Part shown: one piece after another, positions 5,497 through 6,307 of the stretch
Layout: the number at the start of each line of letters is the position of its first letter
How positions within the stretch are numbered: position 1 is the first letter of the stretch
Origin: Thermoanaerobaculia bacterium
GTDB lineage: Bacteria; Acidobacteriota; Thermoanaerobaculia; Gp7-AA8
Length of the DNA stretch: 6,307 bases
Direction: 5' to 3'
Assembly: GCA_023700825.1 (NCBI GenBank)
Contig: JAMPYE010000270.1
Location: 1 to 6,307, forward strand
The notes under the pieces: generated by a model
The model's input: only the letters and a program-made list of their open reading frames with translations
Database searches by the model: none
What the model was told of the DNA's origin: nothing
Program-made: the position numbers and the translations under genes

Positions 5497-6307
5497 CTAC
5501 GAGGCACCCCCGCCGGTCCTCTCGTGCCATCTCGCGATCTCCGCGTCCTCGAGATGCGCGAACGACCGCTGAAGACGCTCGGTGACCGGTCCCCGCTGGC
5601 GCCTGCTCCCGCCGTCGATCGACGAGACCGGCATGACGCCCTGGCTCGTACTCGTCATGAAGATCTCGCTCGTCGAGGCGAGCTCCGTGAAAAGAATAGC
5701 CCTGCGGTCGACTCGCATCCCCTCCTCGAGCGCGAGGTCGATCACCGCGTCACGCACGGTGCCCGTGAGGATGCTCGTGTCGTCGTCGCGGGTGACGAGC
5801 GTCTCGTTCACGACTCCGAAAAGCGACGACGAGGAGCACTCGGTTACCGACCCGCCGTCCACGTAAATCACCTCGCCCGCCCCGGCGCGAGCGGCTTCAC
5901 GCTTCGCGATGACGTTCGCCAGGAGATTCGTCGTCTTCAGGTCGCAGCGCTTCCAGCGGTTCTCGGGCATCGTGATTACGGCGGCGCCGTCACGCAGCTT
6001 TTGGTCCGAGGGGAATGTGAACGCGCGCGAGTACGCGAGCGCCGTCGGCTCCATGCCACTGTCCCACGCGTGGAGTCGCGGGGCGACGCCGCGCGTGACC
6101 TGGAGATAGACGAGTCCTTCGGCGAAGGAGGTCCGCTCGAGTAGCCCGGCGAGCAACTGCGCGAAGGCCTCCGCACTCCACGGTGAAGGAATCTCGAGCA
6201 GCGCGAGGCAGCGCGAGAGCCTCGCGTAGTGCCGGTCGACGAGGATCGGCGCGCCCCGCCGAAACTTCAGCACCTCGTAGATCGCGTCGCCGAACTGGAA
6301 GCCGCGA
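5497..6307 (-). CDS. dat: D-amino-acid (D-alanine) aminotransferase, class IV, N-terminus missing
   Basis: PLP-dependent fold-type IV enzyme, probably D-alanine:2-oxoglutarate aminotransferase, which links D-Ala and D-Glu for peptidoglycan. The frame stays open to the right edge: upstream of the GTG at 6273 it reads RGFQFGDAIYEV, the usual N-terminal PLP-domain motif, so that GTG is an internal Val codon. About 269 codons are visible; roughly 20 residues are missing. Visible-numbering landmarks: Tyr10 in the GDAIYEV motif; VTRGVAPRLH (about 70-79), whose R-x-H is the carboxylate-binding signature separating D-amino-acid from branched-chain enzymes; catalytic Lys124 in CDLKTTNLLANVIAKREA (codon at 5935-5937); Glu156 in VTECSSSSLFGV, the PLP ring-nitrogen partner; TGTVRD and TSTSQGVMPV of the phosphate/substrate loops. 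The TEGSSSN motif usual in the family is altered to TECSSSS. It is convergent with rex, so not part of the nuo transcript. 4-amino-4-deoxychorismate lyase is a less likely alternative because R-x-H is present. Confidence 0.88.
   Translation of the reverse strand, partial: RGFQFGDAIYEVLKFRRGAPILVDRHYARLSRCLALLEIPSPWSAEAFAQLLAGLLERTSFAEGLVYLQVTRGVAPRLHAWDSGMEPTALAYSRAFTFPSDQKLRDGAAVITMPENRWKRCDLKTTNLLANVIAKREAARAGAGEVIYVDGGSVTECSSSSLFGVVNETLVTRDDDTSILTGTVRDAVIDLALEEGMRVDRRAILFTELASTSEIFMTSTSQGVMPVSSIDGGSRRQRGPVTERLQRSFAHLEDAEIARWHERTGGGAS

Noticed and set aside
5335..6144. Plus-strand open frame of 269 codons starting inside rex and running opposite the aminotransferase
   Set aside because: Arg-rich, no domain, and it overlaps the end of rex in another frame and nearly all of the well-supported minus-strand aminotransferase.
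6271..6273. GTG as a possible start of the minus-strand aminotransferase
   Set aside because: The frame continues upstream as RGFQFGDAIYE, a conserved part of the class IV fold, so this codon is an internal valine and the gene runs off the window edge.
1..6307. Canonical Rex operator (TTGTG-N6-CACAA) within the window
   Set aside because: Reading by eye I found no TTGTG/CACAA pair with the right spacing, including near rex. Any operator for nuo would lie upstream of nuoA, outside the window.
1..6307. Mobile elements, CRISPR arrays, tRNA/rRNA genes, defence or biosynthetic systems
   Set aside because: No transposase, integrase, direct-repeat array or RNA gene signature was seen; coding density is near complete with conserved housekeeping genes.

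Overview
The window is a compact, gene-dense stretch of a high-GC bacterial chromosome, with strong G/C preference at third codon positions. It holds the distal part of a respiratory complex I operon in the standard order nuoL-nuoM-nuoN. A redox-sensing repressor gene, rex, follows immediately, and a convergent D-amino-acid aminotransferase gene enters from the right edge. Canonical Nuo subunits combined with a Rex repressor suggest a respiring, high-GC bacterium. Rex is known from Gram-positives, Thermus/Deinococcus and several other phyla and is rare in Proteobacteria. I cannot assign a phylum from sequence alone, and I see no mobile elements, phage genes, CRISPR arrays or RNA genes.

Layout: 1-1635 (+) is nuoL, missing about its first 100 codons. 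A 42-bp gap with a perfect 7-bp stem hairpin leads to nuoM (1678-3252, +). nuoM overlaps nuoN (3249-4730, +) by the four bases ATGA. Six bases after the nuoN stop, rex starts (4737-5411, +). An 85-bp convergent gap (5412-5496) contains an imperfect hairpin. A class IV aminotransferase of the D-alanine aminotransferase type (5497 to the right edge, -) is cut off at its N-terminus.

How it fits together: NuoL, NuoM and NuoN are the three antiporter-like, proton-pumping membrane subunits of NADH:quinone oxidoreductase, and all the key buried charged residues can be found in them. Rex senses the NADH/NAD+ ratio, which is what complex I changes. Placing rex at the end of the nuo transcript would tie the amount of sensor to the amount of NADH-oxidising enzyme. 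The aminotransferase is on the opposite strand and is not part of this operon; its usual role is making D-glutamate/D-alanine for peptidoglycan.

The most interesting signals are all in rex: its position six bases after nuoN without a good Shine-Dalgarno, a perfect 10-bp inverted repeat just inside its coding sequence, and a histidine where the family has its redox-switch tyrosine. I found no novel multi-gene system; most of the window is ordinary core metabolism.
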